From Vibrio mexicanus (lineage in GTDB: Bacteria > Pseudomonadota > Gammaproteobacteria > Enterobacterales > Vibrionaceae), in assembly GCF_001012815.1 (NCBI RefSeq), contig NZ_JYJP01000077.1, positions 1 to 39,583 on the forward strand: DNA of 39,583 bases, written 5' to 3'. A program made the translations under genes and the position numbers. This document shows, piece by piece, positions 1 to 10,052 of the stretch. Each line of letters starts with the position of its first letter. Positions within the stretch are counted from its first letter, which is position 1. The notes under the pieces were generated by a model. It worked only from the letters and a program-made list of their open reading frames with translations, had not been told where the DNA came from and did no database searches.

Positions 1-13
1 GCCATTTATAGAC

Positions 14-43
14 AAGCCTCGCTAGAAATAGCGAGGCTTTTTT
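14..43 (+). terminator. Rho-independent terminator of an upstream gene outside the window
   Basis: An 11-bp perfect stem (14-24 with 29-39) has a GAAA-type loop and is followed by a run of six T on the plus strand. It probably ends a plus-strand gene lying before position 1. Confidence 0.8.
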
Positions 44-471
44 GCGTTTGAATTCTCTCGCTTTTCAGTCTTCTTTCGAAAGATTTTTACAATGAGGCTT
101 GCCTGTTCGCGAGACCCTAGAACTAGGCGTTCCCGCCTCCTTCCATTGATTAGAAAGCTTAGTCCGACGACTAGGCTTTTGTTCTTTCTACGTAAGCGCT
201 TTTTTCGGCCAACGAGTTGAGTTAGGGCGTTAATCCCTCCAACACATTTCTCATGGTGTTATTTGTTGAGTCTATTTTGAGGTTTGACTGATAGGTTTTA
301 TTTATGGATAATCCTGCATTTGATTATAAAAATAGCAGAATTACCGAATGAATAGCGACTTGTGGTTATTTATGTTTGGGGATTAACTGCTTAGTCAGGG
401 AAAGACACTAAGTCCTAATTGATGGTGATTAGGCATCGAGCAGGGAAGAACTAACTTTGCCGGAGATTAAA
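44..471. other. Gene-free stretch upstream of the M16-like gene
   Basis: I see no credible coding frame, tRNA or strong promoter in these roughly 430 bases. Several short imperfect inverted segments occur around 110-180. The stretch presumably carries the promoter and leader of the following M16-like gene. Confidence 0.4.
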
Positions 472-1769
472 GTGTCTATTCAATACCGCCTCATCTTAAA
501 TACTCTATTTATCAGCTTGCTGCTTGTTTCGTCCACAACATTTGCATCAAAGAAAACTTCAATTTGGTATCAACATACCGACATTCAAATGCCAAAAGTA
601 ACTACGGTCGGTAGCCTAGAGAATGGCTTACGATATGTAATACTGCCAACAACTCGCTCGTCTAATGAGCTATCGCTTCGAGTTCGAATCGATGCAGGTG
701 TCGCACAGGAGAATGGTATTAACCCAACTGCTCGGATTGCGGCTTTAAATGCCGTGTATGGGAGCGATTGGAACGTGGCTACAGATTACCAGCAGATAGT
801 GTTTAGTATCGATTTTGTAACCGCGTCGGCTGAGGATATATATCTAGCTTTGAAAGCACTATATGCAGGTCTACAACCAAGTTCAGAATTACGTGAACCA
901 AAACAACTGTTAGGGCTTGCTAAGCGTTCATTAACTGATATTGATGCACTCTTAACTGAGCGTCACCTTGATAATCTTATGGTTAACAATCACTTTGCTT
1001 ATCTAGACCAAAAATCTTTGGAAAAGACCTCTTTGACTTCTGTTCAAGCCTTTGAAGAAAATTATTTTACTCCTAATAATACATCGATTGTTGTTGTAGG
1101 GGGATGGAGAGTAAAGCTGCGGTTAATGCGATAAAGCGTCAATTTGAGCAATGGTCAGTTCAGACGTCGGACAAAACCAAGGGTTCTTTTAATCACCTTG
1201 AACTTGTGGGTAAGAAGGCTTTGGTCGAGTCATACACGATTAGAACTGTTAGTAACTTTAGTGATGATATTGATAGCAAACTAAAACGCAAAGAGCTTCT
1301 GATGGCAACGTTGGCAAATGAGATGCTTGAACACCGCATCAAATCAGCTTTAAAGGCTCATAATTTATCGGTGCAAGTCGATGTAGATAATCAGGTTCTA
1401 TATGATCACCGCATATTGTCACAAGTTCGCGTACTGGACTTTAATAACGTGGATAAGCGAAAGGTGTTTGATGTGATCAAAGCTGAAACACAAAGTGCGC
1501 TATCTTCAGGGTTTACTCAAGCGGAATATGAAATGGCAGTGAATACGGAACGTAAACGTCTCGCGGAAAAGACGCGCCGAAACAACCCTGACTTCTATAC
1601 GCGTGACCAAGCAAACCGACTGGTTGCAGCAATTGATAGCGGAAGCGTTTATACGGACCCGTCATATGACTTAGACTTGCTCAACTTTCATGTAGCTCAC
1701 CTAAATGAAGGTGACATTAGCAAAGAGCTTGAGCACCTTTGGTCTAAAAGCATCACTGATATTATGTAA
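472..1769 (+). CDS. M16 (insulinase/pitrilysin) family homologue, catalytic motif absent, frameshifted
   Basis: The product would be about 432 residues. The probable start is GTG 472, preceded by GGAG at 462-465; an in-frame TTG at 457 is the alternative. A hydrophobic signal peptide ending near TTFAS implies export. The segment LENGLRYVIL is the typical first strand of M16 proteases. The HxxEH zinc motif expected about 35 residues later is missing: the place reads GINPTARIAALNAVYG. It is therefore probably a non-catalytic family member. The reading frame breaks in a run of five G at 1099-1103 (VVVGG then MESKAAVNAIK); one extra G restores one continuous protein. It ends abruptly after LEHLWSKSITDIM, where many gammaproteobacterial M16 proteins of about 900 residues continue, so it may be only the N-terminal half. 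The substrate is unknown. Confidence 0.7.
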
Positions 1770-1773
1770 ACAA

Positions 1774-1806
1774 CAAAAAAAGCAGCTCATTAGAGCTGCT
1801 TTTTTG
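1774..1806. terminator. Bidirectional terminator between the M16-like gene and mgtE
   Basis: The stem AGCAGCTC/GAGCTGCT (1781-1788 with 1793-1800) has A residues before it and T residues after it, so it can stop transcription from both convergent genes. Confidence 0.85.
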
Positions 1807-1822
1807 ATAGGGACGATTTTAA

Positions 1823-3192
1823 CTACACAATTAGGTAGGAAGTCAGTACCGTCGCAAGACCTAGGAATACGGACAGGCCGACCACATCGGTAATGGTCGT
1901 CAATGCCATACCACCTGCTAATGCAGGATCGATGTTCATCTTCTTCAATAGAATAGGGATGGTAACACCAGCAACACCTGCGATGAGTAGATTGGTCATC
2001 ATTGCGGCCGAAATAATGCCGCCTAACACCCAATTTCCCTTCCAAGCTACAACAATACCACCGATGATCAGTGCCCATAAAATGCCATTGAGGAAGCCAA
2101 TCGCAGCTTCCTTCATTAACAGTTCTTTCTTGTTACTGTCACCGATATGGCCTAAGGCAAGGCCACGGATGACCAGAGCAACCGTTTGGTTACCCGCTAC
2201 ACCACCCATAGAAGGGACAATTGTCATCAAGACGGCAATTGCAGCCATCTGTTCTAGCGTTGCTTCGAACATGTTAGAGACAGAGGCCGCCGCTAGTGCC
2301 GCTAGTACGTTAACACCAAGCCAAACACTACGTTTTCGAGCTGATTTCACAACGGGTGCAAAGGTATCTTCGTCGTCATCCATACCCGCCATACTCATCA
2401 TTGAGTGCTCGGCATCTTCACGGATAACATCAACCACATCATCAATCGTAATACGGCCAACTAAGTGCTGGTTTTCATCAACGACTGGGGCAGAGACCCA
2501 ATTACGACGTTCAAAGAGGCTTGCTACATCAGAGTCGCTGGTTTCAACAGAGATGGCTTCATCGGCATGGTCCATAACCTCGCTGACTGCGATATCAGGT
2601 TGAGTAGTTAAAATGGTAGAAAGCGATAGGTGACCAATGAGTTTGCTGTCTTCATCGATGACATAAAGTGCATCGGTGGCGTCAGGTAGTTCCCCTTTCA
2701 TGCGCAGATAACGTAAAACTACGTCGACATCGACATCACCACGAATCGTGATAACGTCGGTATTCATGATCCCGCCAGCGGTATCTTCTGGATAAGAAAG
2801 CGCTGTTTCTACACGTAGTCGATCTGCGGCATCCATTTGGGATAGAACTTCACGAGATACGTCATCGGGAAGACTTCGGAGTACGTAAGCAACATCATCC
2901 GTGTCCATGCCTTCCGTTGCTTCTGCCAGCTTCTCGGGCGCCATTTTAGAGACTAATGAGTCTTTGACATCTTCGTTTAGCTCATCGAGGATCTCACCAT
3001 AATCTTCAGGATCGGTGAGTTGCCAGAGGACTTCACGGCTTTTACGAGGTGAGGCTTCGAGTAAGTGGGCAATATCTTCCGGCTCCATATCTTGGAGCTG
3101 GCGACGAACGTGAACGAAACGTCCGTTTTCAAGTGCTTCGCTGACTTCTTGGAGGGCTTGGTGGCTTGGTCGAACTCGATTTGTTCTGCCAT
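1823..3192 (-). CDS. mgtE: Magnesium transporter MgtE (one frameshift near the start)
   Basis: MgtE is an inner-membrane, Mg2+-gated channel for Mg2+ uptake. The joined protein is about 456 residues, normal for the family. In order it has the acidic helical MgtE N domain, a CBS pair (roughly residues 140-260, including GRITIDDVVDVI) and a C-terminal membrane domain with about five helices (for example GGVAGNQTVALVIRG and NLLIAGVAGVTIPILL). The start is ATG 3192 (MAEQIEFDQA). The frame breaks at about 3161-3164, where a GGG on the plus strand appears as GG; restoring one base gives HQALQEVSEALENGRF before the intact remainder. The gene converges with the M16-like gene at a shared terminator and is separated by about 110 bases from npr. 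Confidence 0.95.
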
Positions 3193-3305
3193 TACTTCCC
3201 CCTTTTTTGATAATTATTAAGTGACTGGAATAGTATCGTAAATTAAGAAGTTGTTTAATAAGTTCTTATGAAGAAATTCTCTTATCTACTCATTGCAGTA
3301 GCGTA

Positions 3306-3581
3306 CTATTCGTCTTCATCAAATTTATGTTCGATTAGAGCGCAAACCGCTTCTAATGACTCTTTTGCTTGTTGGCCTTCTGAATGAATCGTGACATTTT
3401 GGCCTTGTGCAGACTCAAGCATAAGAAGACCCATCACACTGTCGGCAGTTACGACTTTACCTTCTTGATTTTCGATAGTTAAAGTAGCATCGAATGATTG
3501 AGCAAGTTCTACAAGTTTCACGGCGGCTCGGGCATGCAATCCTAAGCGATTTTGTATCAGAACAGTTTTGCTTTGTTGCAT
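3306..3581 (-). CDS. ptsO: Phosphocarrier protein NPr (nitrogen PTS)
   Basis: NPr is a 91-residue HPr-like protein that passes phosphate from EI-Ntr to EIIA-Ntr in the regulatory nitrogen PTS. The phosphorylation site is visible as [10 protein letters not shown] with His16. That numbering supports ATG 3581 as the start; a TTG two codons upstream would also be open. An AGGA sequence inside the end of rapZ serves as ribosome-binding site. It follows rapZ with a 2-bp gap in the rpoN-hpf-ptsN-rapZ-npr cluster and is probably the last gene of that operon. Confidence 0.95.
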   Translation of the reverse strand: MQQSKTVLIQNRLGLHARAAVKLVELAQSFDATLTIENQEGKVVTADSVMGLLMLESAQGQNVTIHSEGQQAKESLEAVCALIEHKFDEDE

Positions 3582-3583
3582 GG

Positions 3584-4443
3584 TCAATCCTGCTGTTTCT
3601 CAAGAGAGGTGTGTCTAATTTGAACTTGATGGCCTAGCTGCTCGAAATATTCACCGATTTGCTGGGTGAGGTAAACCGATCTGTGCTTACCGCCAGTACA
3701 ACCAATCGCTACAGTTAAATAACTGCGGTTGTTCTTTTCAAGTAGAGGGAGCCAGTGTTCAATGAATTTCTGGACTTGCTGTTTAAGCTCAATAACTTCG
3801 CTATGACCTTCCAAGTAGGAGCGAATTGGCGCATCCAATCCTGTCATTGGTCTGAGTTCTGGGACCCAATGTGGATTTGGTAGGAAGCGGACGTCAAACA
3901 CATAGTCAGCGTCGCTAGGCAAGCCAAACTTAAAACCAAAAGATTGAAAGACCATGACGAGGTCTTTACGTTCGCGTCCTTCAACTCTCATTCTAACTGT
4001 TTCACTGAGATCGTGAAGAGACTGGTTACTGCTATCTAAAACAAGATCGGCTTGTTCTTTTAGAGGCGATAAGATGGATTTTTCCAAATCAATCGCTTGA
4101 TCAAGAGAAGGCCTTGCCTCGCCCATCGATAGCGGGTGAAGTCGACGTGTCTCACTGTATCGCTTGAGAAGTGTTTCTTTGTTGGCATCAAGAAACAGAA
4201 CGCTCACGTCCGTGTCTTTCTTTAAGGTTGCCAAAACATTTGGCACGAGTGTCGGTTCTTTCGGGAGATTTCGAATGTCGATACTAACGGCAACGTTTTG
4301 TCCGCCGTCTTTGACCGATTTTATGAAATCTTCGAGTAGCTTACTGGTAGATTGTCTACGCAGTAATAGCCTAAATCTTCGAGTACGCGTAAAGCGACAC
4401 TTTTACCGGCGCCGGACTGGCCGCTGACAACAATAAGACGCAT
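3584..4443 (-). CDS. rapZ: RNase adapter protein RapZ (one frameshift)
   Basis: RapZ binds the small RNA GlmZ and presents it to RNase E, thereby tuning GlmS and glucosamine-6-phosphate synthesis. Restoring one base gives about 286 residues, the family length. The P-loop GQSGAGKS lies at residues 8-15, and the C-terminal RNA-binding part has [12 protein letters not shown]. The start ATG 4443 reads [11 protein letters not shown]. The frame breaks at about 4338: NLPVS is followed by YSKIS and a stop, but adding one base gives [18 protein letters not shown] and joins the intact downstream frame. Its neighbours ptsN and npr are its usual operon partners. Confidence 0.95.
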
Positions 4444-4450
4444 GGGGTAA

Positions 4451-4897
4451 TTACTTACTGATCATAATGTCGTAAAGCTCTTCATCACTCTGAGCATTAC
4501 GCAATTGTTTTAGGATTTGTTTATCGTTCAATCGCTCTGCCATTGAAGAGAGCGTTTTTAAGTGTTCTTTGCATTGGGCATCTGGCACAAGCAATGCGAA
4601 CAACAAATCCACCGGACGGTTATCGATAGAATCAAACTCGATTGGTTGCTCACATTGAAGCAATACCGCTACGGCTTGGTCGCTAGAGGTCATACGCGCA
4701 TGGGGAATGGCGATTCCATTTCCAATACCCGTGCTTCCCATCTTTTCACGGCTCAACATGCATTCAAAAAGTTCTGTTGAATTTTGACCTGTTTGCTCTG
4801 CAACGATCTCACTGATCATTTCAAGAGCTCTTTTTTTACTTGTTAATTGGACTGCACTTTTTGTGCAGTCCAATGAGAGTACTTCGCTTAATTGCAT
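4451..4897 (-). CDS. ptsN: PTS IIA-like nitrogen regulatory protein PtsN (EIIA-Ntr)
   Basis: The 148-residue cytoplasmic regulator is the terminal phosphoacceptor of the nitrogen PTS. In enterobacteria it modulates K+ transport and sensor kinases. The active-site histidine is in GIAIPHARM. The length and N-terminus ([16 protein letters not shown]) match the family. It sits 2 bp after hpf and 7 bp before rapZ, consistent with co-transcription. Confidence 0.95.
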   Translation of the reverse strand: MQLSEVLSLDCTKSAVQLTSKKRALEMISEIVAEQTGQNSTELFECMLSREKMGSTGIGNGIAIPHARMTSSDQAVAVLLQCEQPIEFDSIDNRPVDLLFALLVPDAQCKEHLKTLSSMAERLNDKQILKQLRNAQSDEELYDIMISK

Positions 4898-4899
4898 GG

Positions 4900-5187
4900 T
4901 TAGTGGCTACTTAGCTTTTCTTTGTGTTTGTTCAATTGGCGAACAAGCTTATCAACGAGTGCATCGATGGCTGCATACATATTTTCATCATCTGCAGTGG
5001 CATGGATATCACCTTGGTTTACATGGAGAGTGGCTTCAGCGATCTGTTGAACTTTTTCGACTCGGAGTGTTACGTGAACATTATTGATGTGGTCAAAAAA
5101 TCGCTCAAGCTTTTGAAACTTAGAGTTAACATAGTCTTGCATTGAATCGGTAAGATCAACGTGATGGCCATTAATATTGATTTGCAT
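4900..5187 (-). CDS. hpf: Ribosome hibernation promoting factor HPF (short form)
   Basis: This 95-residue protein belongs to the HPF/YfiA family, which binds the 30S decoding region and promotes 100S ribosome dimers in stationary phase. It begins MQININGHHVDLTDSMQDYV and contains the family segments KFQKLERFFDHI and HATADDENMYAAIDALVDKL. The length fits the short HPF class with no C-terminal dimerisation domain. It lies 26 bp after rpoN, its normal position. Confidence 0.95.
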   Translation of the reverse strand: MQININGHHVDLTDSMQDYVNSKFQKLERFFDHINNVHVTLRVEKVQQIAEATLHVNQGDIHATADDENMYAAIDALVDKLVRQLNKHKEKLSSH

Positions 5188-5213
5188 AGACTTTCCTTCT
5201 AGGTTATTTAGCC

Positions 5214-6679
5214 TTATAGCAGGCGTTTGCGCTGACTGGAAGGGGCAATGCCCAAAGATTCGCGGTACTTCGCTATTGTCCTACGAGCGACTTGAATCCC
5301 TTGGTCAGCGAGTAGAGCTGCAATCTTGCTGTCACTGAGTGGTTTTGCACTGTTTTCAGCGGCAACCAACTTCTTGATGAGTGCACGAATTGCAGTAGAT
5401 GAGCATTCTCCTCCATTGTCTGTACTGACATGGCTGGAGAAAAAGTATTTCAATTCAAAGATGCCACGTGGTGTATGCATGAACTTCTGAGTTGTCACTC
5501 GAGAGATAGTGGATTCGTGCATATCAACCGCTAGTGCAACATCATTGAGCACCATAGGTTTCATGGCTTCTTCTCCATACTCGAAGAAATCTCTTTGATG
5601 TTCAACGATGCACTTCGCAACTTTGAGTAAAGTCTCGTTTCTACTCTCGAGACTTTTAATTAACCATTTTGCTTCTTGTAGGTTGGATCGAATGTATTGG
5701 CTATCAGCACTGTTGCCTTTGCCGAGTTGTGCGTATTGCTGATTAACTTTCAGTTTAGGAACGCTATCTGGATTGATAGTCACAACCCATTTCCCATGAT
5801 CTTTGAATACAGACACATCTGGGATGACGTACTCAGCATGATCGGGGGTGATCTTACTGCCCGGTCTTGGATCAAGTTGTTGAATGAGCTTAAGTACGTC
5901 TCTGAGCTCAGGCTCTTTTAACTTGGTCTCTTTAATGATGAGCTTGTAATCGCGGTTACCCAGTTGATCAATATGATCGGTGAGAACGAGCCTTGCCTCT
6001 TTGAGCCAAGGTGTGTCTTCTGGGAAAGTGGCTAACTGAAGCAATAAACAATCTTGCAAGTTGAGGGAGCTACGCCTAATGGGTCGAATTGCTGAACGCG
6101 TTTTCTTACCGCTTCGATTTCGTCGAGTTCAATCTCTTCGTTATCGAAACTTTCTAAGATATCTTCACAGCTAACGGTTAGGTAACCGTAGTCATCAACG
6201 GCATCGATAATGGCGAGTGCAATGGTGCGATCTGTTTCGCTGAAGGGAGTCAGATCGAGCTGCCAAATTAGGTAGTCGTAAAGCGATTGAGTGGTTTCAC
6301 CTTGATAAACAGGCGCATCATCATCGAGTGCAATGCCAGTGCTGCCGGTATTGGCGCTATAGACATCTTCCCATGTCGTATCGATTTCTAACTCTGAGCT
6401 GATTTCAGACTTTTCGATAAGTTCTGAGCTGTCTGGCGCTTCAGGTTCTGCGACCTCAACAGTCGGTTCCTTTTCTTCGCTTTCACTGCTGGTTTTTGCC
6501 TCAGGCTGAGGCGCCTCATCACTGTTCTCTTCGACATCGAGCAATGGATTGGAATCCAGCGCTTCTTGTATCTCTTGCTGAAGATCTAACGTAGACAACT
6601 GCAACAGGCGAATCGCTTGCTGCAACTGAGGTGTCATTGCTAATTGTTGACCTAGCTTGAGTTGTAATGAGGGTTTCAT
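5214..6679 (-). CDS. rpoN: RNA polymerase sigma-54 factor RpoN (one frameshift)
   Basis: RpoN directs RNA polymerase to -24/-12 promoters activated by enhancer-binding proteins; in vibrios these include nitrogen, flagellar and quorum-sensing genes. Restoring one base gives about 488 residues. Region I is the Gln/Leu-rich start ([20 protein letters not shown]), followed by an acidic region II at roughly 50-110, the core-binding region, and the C-terminal RpoN box [10 protein letters not shown]. The break is at about 6068: FDPLGVA continues as PSTCKIVYC, whereas adding one base gives [18 protein letters not shown] and joins the downstream frame. An intact copy is expected in a motile Vibrio, so I treat the break as a sequence error. 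Confidence 0.96.
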
Positions 6680-6726
6680 TCAGTATTACTTGCCTTTTTT
6701 ATTAGTATTGTTGGGTCTTACTTTAA

Positions 6727-7452
6727 TCATAGTCGGAATTGTTCACCGAGATAAACTTGTTTTACGTGTTCGTTATTCAGAACTTGATCTGGTGTCCCTT
6801 CTGCGATGAGCTGCCCTTGGCTTACAATGTAGGCCTTCTCACAAACGTCGAGTGTTTCACGTACGTTGTGGTCTGTAATTAACACCCCAAGGCCTCGGTC
6901 ACGTAGGTGCTCAATGATCTTTTTGATGTCGATTACCGAGATAGGGTCGACACCTGCAAACGGTTCATCCAATAGGATAAATTGTGGGTTTGCAGCCAGA
7001 GCACGGGCGATTTCAACGCGTCGGCGTTCGCCCCCAGATAATGCCATACCCGCACTTTTACGAATGTGCTGTATGTGGAATTCTTCTAATAGATCTTCGA
7101 GCTTGTCTTGGCGCTCTTCACGTGTCATTTCTTCGCGTGTTTCGAGAACTGCCATGATGTTGTCTTCAACAGAAAGCTTACGAAATATCGACGCTTCTTG
7201 AGGAAGATAGCCAATACCCATTCGAGAGCGGCTGTGCATTGGCAGAATACTGATGTCGGTATCGTCAATGCTGATCTGGCCTTCATCACGAGCCACAAGG
7301 CCAACAATCATGTAAAACGATGTTGTTTTACCCGCACCGTTAGGTCCAAGCAAACCAACAATTTGACCAGACTCTACTTGAAGGCTTACGTCTGAAACCA
7401 CTTTTCTGTTTTTATAGCTTTTCGCTAGATGTTCTGCTTTGAGTATCGCCAT
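6727..7452 (-). CDS. lptB: LPS export ABC transporter ATP-binding protein LptB
   Basis: LptB is the cytoplasmic ATPase of the LptB2FGC complex that extracts LPS from the inner membrane. The 241-residue protein has Walker [10 protein letters not shown] (36-44), signature [15 protein letters not shown] and Walker [11 protein letters not shown], with the switch His in [10 protein letters not shown]. It lies 2 bp after lptA and 47 bp before rpoN. lptF and lptG are not in the window. Confidence 0.97.
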   Translation of the reverse strand: MAILKAEHLAKSYKNRKVVSDVSLQVESGQIVGLLGPNGAGKTTSFYMIVGLVARDEGQISIDDTDISILPMHSRSRMGIGYLPQEASIFRKLSVEDNIMAVLETREEMTREERQDKLEDLLEEFHIQHIRKSAGMALSGGERRRVEIARALAANPQFILLDEPFAGVDPISVIDIKKIIEHLRDRGLGVLITDHNVRETLDVCEKAYIVSQGQLIAEGTPDQVLNNEHVKQVYLGEQFRL

Positions 7453-7454
7453 AG

Positions 7455-7955
7455 TTAGTTTTCTTGTACTGCTTGCGGCTGAAGTACGGTCGAGACGCGA
7501 TCGCCTTCATTACGACCATCCGCAATAAGCTTTTGAGACGTGATCCGATAGCGAATCTTGCTGCCACGAATAATACTGTCATCTTGAGAAAGCATCGCTT
7601 GGTCAATCATAGTGAGTAGATCATCAGCCATACTGTAATAAAGCTCTTTTGCTTCGCCATAAAGCGTTTTCCCATCGTCCGTTAACTGAGAGAAAGTCGC
7701 CACATCACCGTAGCCTTCAATTTCTTCAATCGAACCATCTTCTGCATTGCGGAAAACAATAACTTTATCGGCATTAATGTTGATGCTGCCTTGCTTAAGC
7801 TTCACATCACCAATGAAGGTCACTTTGTTACTTTGCATATCCAAATGTTGACTGTCTGAGTCAATGTAGACCGGTTGCTCACGGTCAGTGGATAGTGCAA
7901 ATACGTTTGTGGAAGCCGCTAATAAAGCGATGAGGCTAAGGTGTGAGAGTTTCAT
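7455..7955 (-). CDS. lptA: LPS transport periplasmic protein LptA
   Basis: LptA is the periplasmic bridge that carries LPS between LptC and LptD. The 166-residue product starts [20 protein letters not shown], a clear signal peptide cleaved at about residue 20. The OstA-type beta-jellyroll repeats include [16 protein letters not shown] and INADKVIVF. The start at 7955 is chosen because the signal peptide begins there; an upstream TTG would add five residues. Its 5' end overlaps lptC by 20 bp, which suggests translational coupling. Confidence 0.93.
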   Translation of the reverse strand: MKLSHLSLIALLAASTNVFALSTDREQPVYIDSDSQHLDMQSNKVTFIGDVKLKQGSININADKVIVFRNAEDGSIEEIEGYGDVATFSQLTDDGKTLYGEAKELYYSMADDLLTMIDQAMLSQDDSIIRGSKIRYRITSQKLIADGRNEGDRVSTVLQPQAVQEN

Positions 7956-8499
7956 ATCTACCCTGAACAAAGTTGTATAGGATAGCGGTGTTATCAGCTA
8001 AATTGCCTTTCATCGCTTGTCCTACCGTTTCAAACTGTGGTCCAACAAGTACAACTTGGTTGTCAGCCCAAAAATCTCGGTTACCTAACTTGATGCTCAT
8101 TTCATCGGTATGAAGAGTATCAAAGCCAGACTCTGGTAATAAGTTCGTACCTACGACATTGTCGTAGAGTGTTAATATTTCGTCTTCATCGAGAATGCCA
8201 ATATCAGCAACGATTTCCCATTCCTGCACTGAGCCTTCGCGGTAAACCTTTAATACAGGGTTTTGGAAGACGGTATCGCCACTCGATGCGAAATGTTCTA
8301 GGTATTCTGAAGTTATCACATAACTGCGAATACCATCTGCAGCATACGATGTATTTTCTAAGTTTTCCCCGGTGAACATGGGTAGTTCGCTATCCGGTTC
8401 TACCTGAATATCATATTCAGGCGCTTTATCGTAAAGGTAATACGCTGACCATGATGCTATCACTAGCAACAGCGCATACCCAATACGAGCTAAATTCAT
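7936..8499 (-). CDS. lptC: LPS export system protein LptC
   Basis: LptC is a bitopic inner-membrane protein that receives LPS from LptB2FG and hands it to LptA. The 187-residue product has a single N-terminal membrane segment (IGYALLLVIASWSAYYLY) followed by a periplasmic beta-jellyroll domain. The start codon overlaps the kdsC stop by 4 bp and its end overlaps lptA, in the usual kdsC-lptC-lptA-lptB order. Confidence 0.93.
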   Translation of the reverse strand: MNLARIGYALLLVIASWSAYYLYDKAPEYDIQVEPDSELPMFTGENLENTSYAADGIRSYVITSEYLEHFASSGDTVFQNPVLKVYREGSVQEWEIVADIGILDEDEILTLYDNVVGTNLLPESGFDTLHTDEMSIKLGNRDFWADNQVVLVGPQFETVGQAMKGNLADNTAILYNFVQGRYETLTP

Positions 8500-9053
8500 A
8501 TACTCAGGCCTTTGTGTGTATCGATTTCTCCACGAGCTTGCAGTATTAAGTCACAGACTTCGCGAACCGCGCCATGGCCGCCTTTGATTGTCGTAACGTA
8601 ATTAGCACGACGAGCAAGTAATGGATGGCCGTCTGCCACGCACACTTTCAGGGCGACTTTTTCCATGACAGGCCAATCGATGAGATCATCACCGACATAT
8701 CCAGTTTGCTCTGGAGAAATATTCAATTTTTTACCGATGTCCTGATACGCTCTTACTTTGTCATCTTGTCCTTGATAAATCAAAGAGATACCAAGTGCTT
8801 TCATACGGTTCTCAACAATTTGAGATTGACGTCCTGTAATGATGGCAATTTCAATCCCTGCATTCATAAGAGATTTTACGCCATAGCCATCTCGGGTATG
8901 GAAAGTTTTAAGCTCTTCCCCTTGGTTGCCCATGTATATTAGGCCATCTGAAAAGACACCATCTACATCACATATCAGTAGTCTTATATCTTTCGCGATA
9001 TCGAGAATGGATTGTTCTACGTCGCCGTAGAGAGTTTCTACTCGTTGAGTCAT
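8496..9053 (-). CDS. kdsC: 3-deoxy-D-manno-octulosonate 8-phosphate phosphatase KdsC
   Basis: KdsC dephosphorylates Kdo-8-phosphate to Kdo, the inner sugar of LPS. It is a 185-residue HAD-family enzyme with the nucleophile motif DVDGVFSDG (first Asp nucleophile, second Asp acid/base), motif II in IAIITGRQS, and motif III/IV around GYVGDDLIDWPVM. It shares TAATG with the end of kdsD and ATGA with the start of lptC, so the three are tightly coupled. Confidence 0.96.
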   Translation of the reverse strand: MTQRVETLYGDVEQSILDIAKDIRLLICDVDGVFSDGLIYMGNQGEELKTFHTRDGYGVKSLMNAGIEIAIITGRQSQIVENRMKALGISLIYQGQDDKVRAYQDIGKKLNISPEQTGYVGDDLIDWPVMEKVALKVCVADGHPLLARRANYVTTIKGGHGAVREVCDLILQARGEIDTHKGLSI

Positions 9054-10015
9054 TAAATGACACCTGCTTTTAGAAGATCGTGCATGTTTAGAGCGCCGAC
9101 CAGTTTACCACCATGACATAGCATTAATCCATTAATGGACTTTTCTTGCATCAATTTTAGACCTTCAGCCGCGAGCAGGTTAGGGTCTGCGACGGTTGGA
9201 TTCTTCGTCATGACATCGCCAATTTTAGCTGTGTGGATATCCACGCGCTTATCTAAAATTCTGCGTAAATCACCATCGGTAAAGATGCCCACCAGAGTGT
9301 CATCCTGATCGATAACGGCTGTCATCCCAAGGCCTTTCTGACTGATTTCCAGTAGAGCATCGCGCACTAATGTATCAGGCGTTACTACAGGTAGAGCGCT
9401 TTCAGAGTGCATGATGTCAGACAGCTTAAGCAGAAGCTTTCTACCAAGTGCGCCACCTGGGTGTGACATCGCATAGTCTTCGGTTGTAAAGCCGCGAGCT
9501 TGCAGCAGAGCAATCGCGACGGCATCGCCCATCACCAAGGTAGCAGTGGTACTTGCCGTTGGAGCAAGGCCCATTGGGCAAGCTTCTTTCGGTACTTTAA
9601 TCGACAAATTAACGTCTGCTAATTTAGCCATGCTCGATTCTGGTCGGCCTGTGATACTTATAATTTTGATACCAAGGCGTTTTAGAATCGGATAAAGATC
9701 AAGTATCTCAGATGCTTCACCTGAGTTTGAGATGGCAATAACGATGTCTTTCGAGTCGATCATCCCTAGATCGCCATGAGCGGCTTCACCTGGATGAACG
9801 AAAAACGAAGGAGTGCCTGTACTGGCGAGCGACGCAGCAATCTTGTTACCAATGTGACCAGATTTACCTATGCCCATGACCACGACTTTGCCTTTACCAT
9901 TCAAAATGAGGTCACAAGCCGTATCAAAAGTTTCATCAAAGTACTGTTCGAGCTGTTGCAGCGCATTAATCTCGGTGTTGAGAACTTCTAAACCAGCTGT
10001 ACGGTAGTCAAACAT
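9053..10015 (-). CDS. kdsD: Arabinose-5-phosphate isomerase KdsD
   Basis: KdsD converts ribulose-5-phosphate to arabinose-5-phosphate, the first step of Kdo synthesis. The product is 320 residues: an N-terminal SIS sugar-isomerase domain (GIGKSGHIGNKIAASLASTG, then FVHPGEAAHGDLGMI) followed by two CBS domains. I chose ATG 10015 (MFDYRTAGLEVLNTEI). The frame stays open upstream for about 43 codons into yrbG, but that extension has no family similarity. It follows yrbG with a 37-bp gap. Confidence 0.95.
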   Translation of the reverse strand: MFDYRTAGLEVLNTEINALQQLEQYFDETFDTACDLILNGKGKVVVMGIGKSGHIGNKIAASLASTGTPSFFVHPGEAAHGDLGMIDSKDIVIAISNSGEASEILDLYPILKRLGIKIISITGRPESSMAKLADVNLSIKVPKEACPMGLAPTASTTATLVMGDAVAIALLQARGFTTEDYAMSHPGGALGRKLLLKLSDIMHSESALPVVTPDTLVRDALLEISQKGLGMTAVIDQDDTLVGIFTDGDLRRILDKRVDIHTAKIGDVMTKNPTVADPNLLAAEGLKLMQEKSINGLMLCHGGKLVGALNMHDLLKAGVI

Positions 10016-10052
10016 CGTTATCTCCACGTTGAGTATTAAGCAGACATGTTCA

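Noticed and set aside
1893..2603. A 236-codon open frame on the plus strand inside mgtE
   Set aside because: It is antisense to a clearly conserved MgtE sequence, has low-complexity Ser/Ala/Thr/Ile-rich composition, and no ribosome-binding site or family similarity.
5214..6679. rpoN, murA and other broken genes considered as real pseudogenes
   Set aside because: All breaks are one-base losses with no other damage in the genes, and murA is essential.
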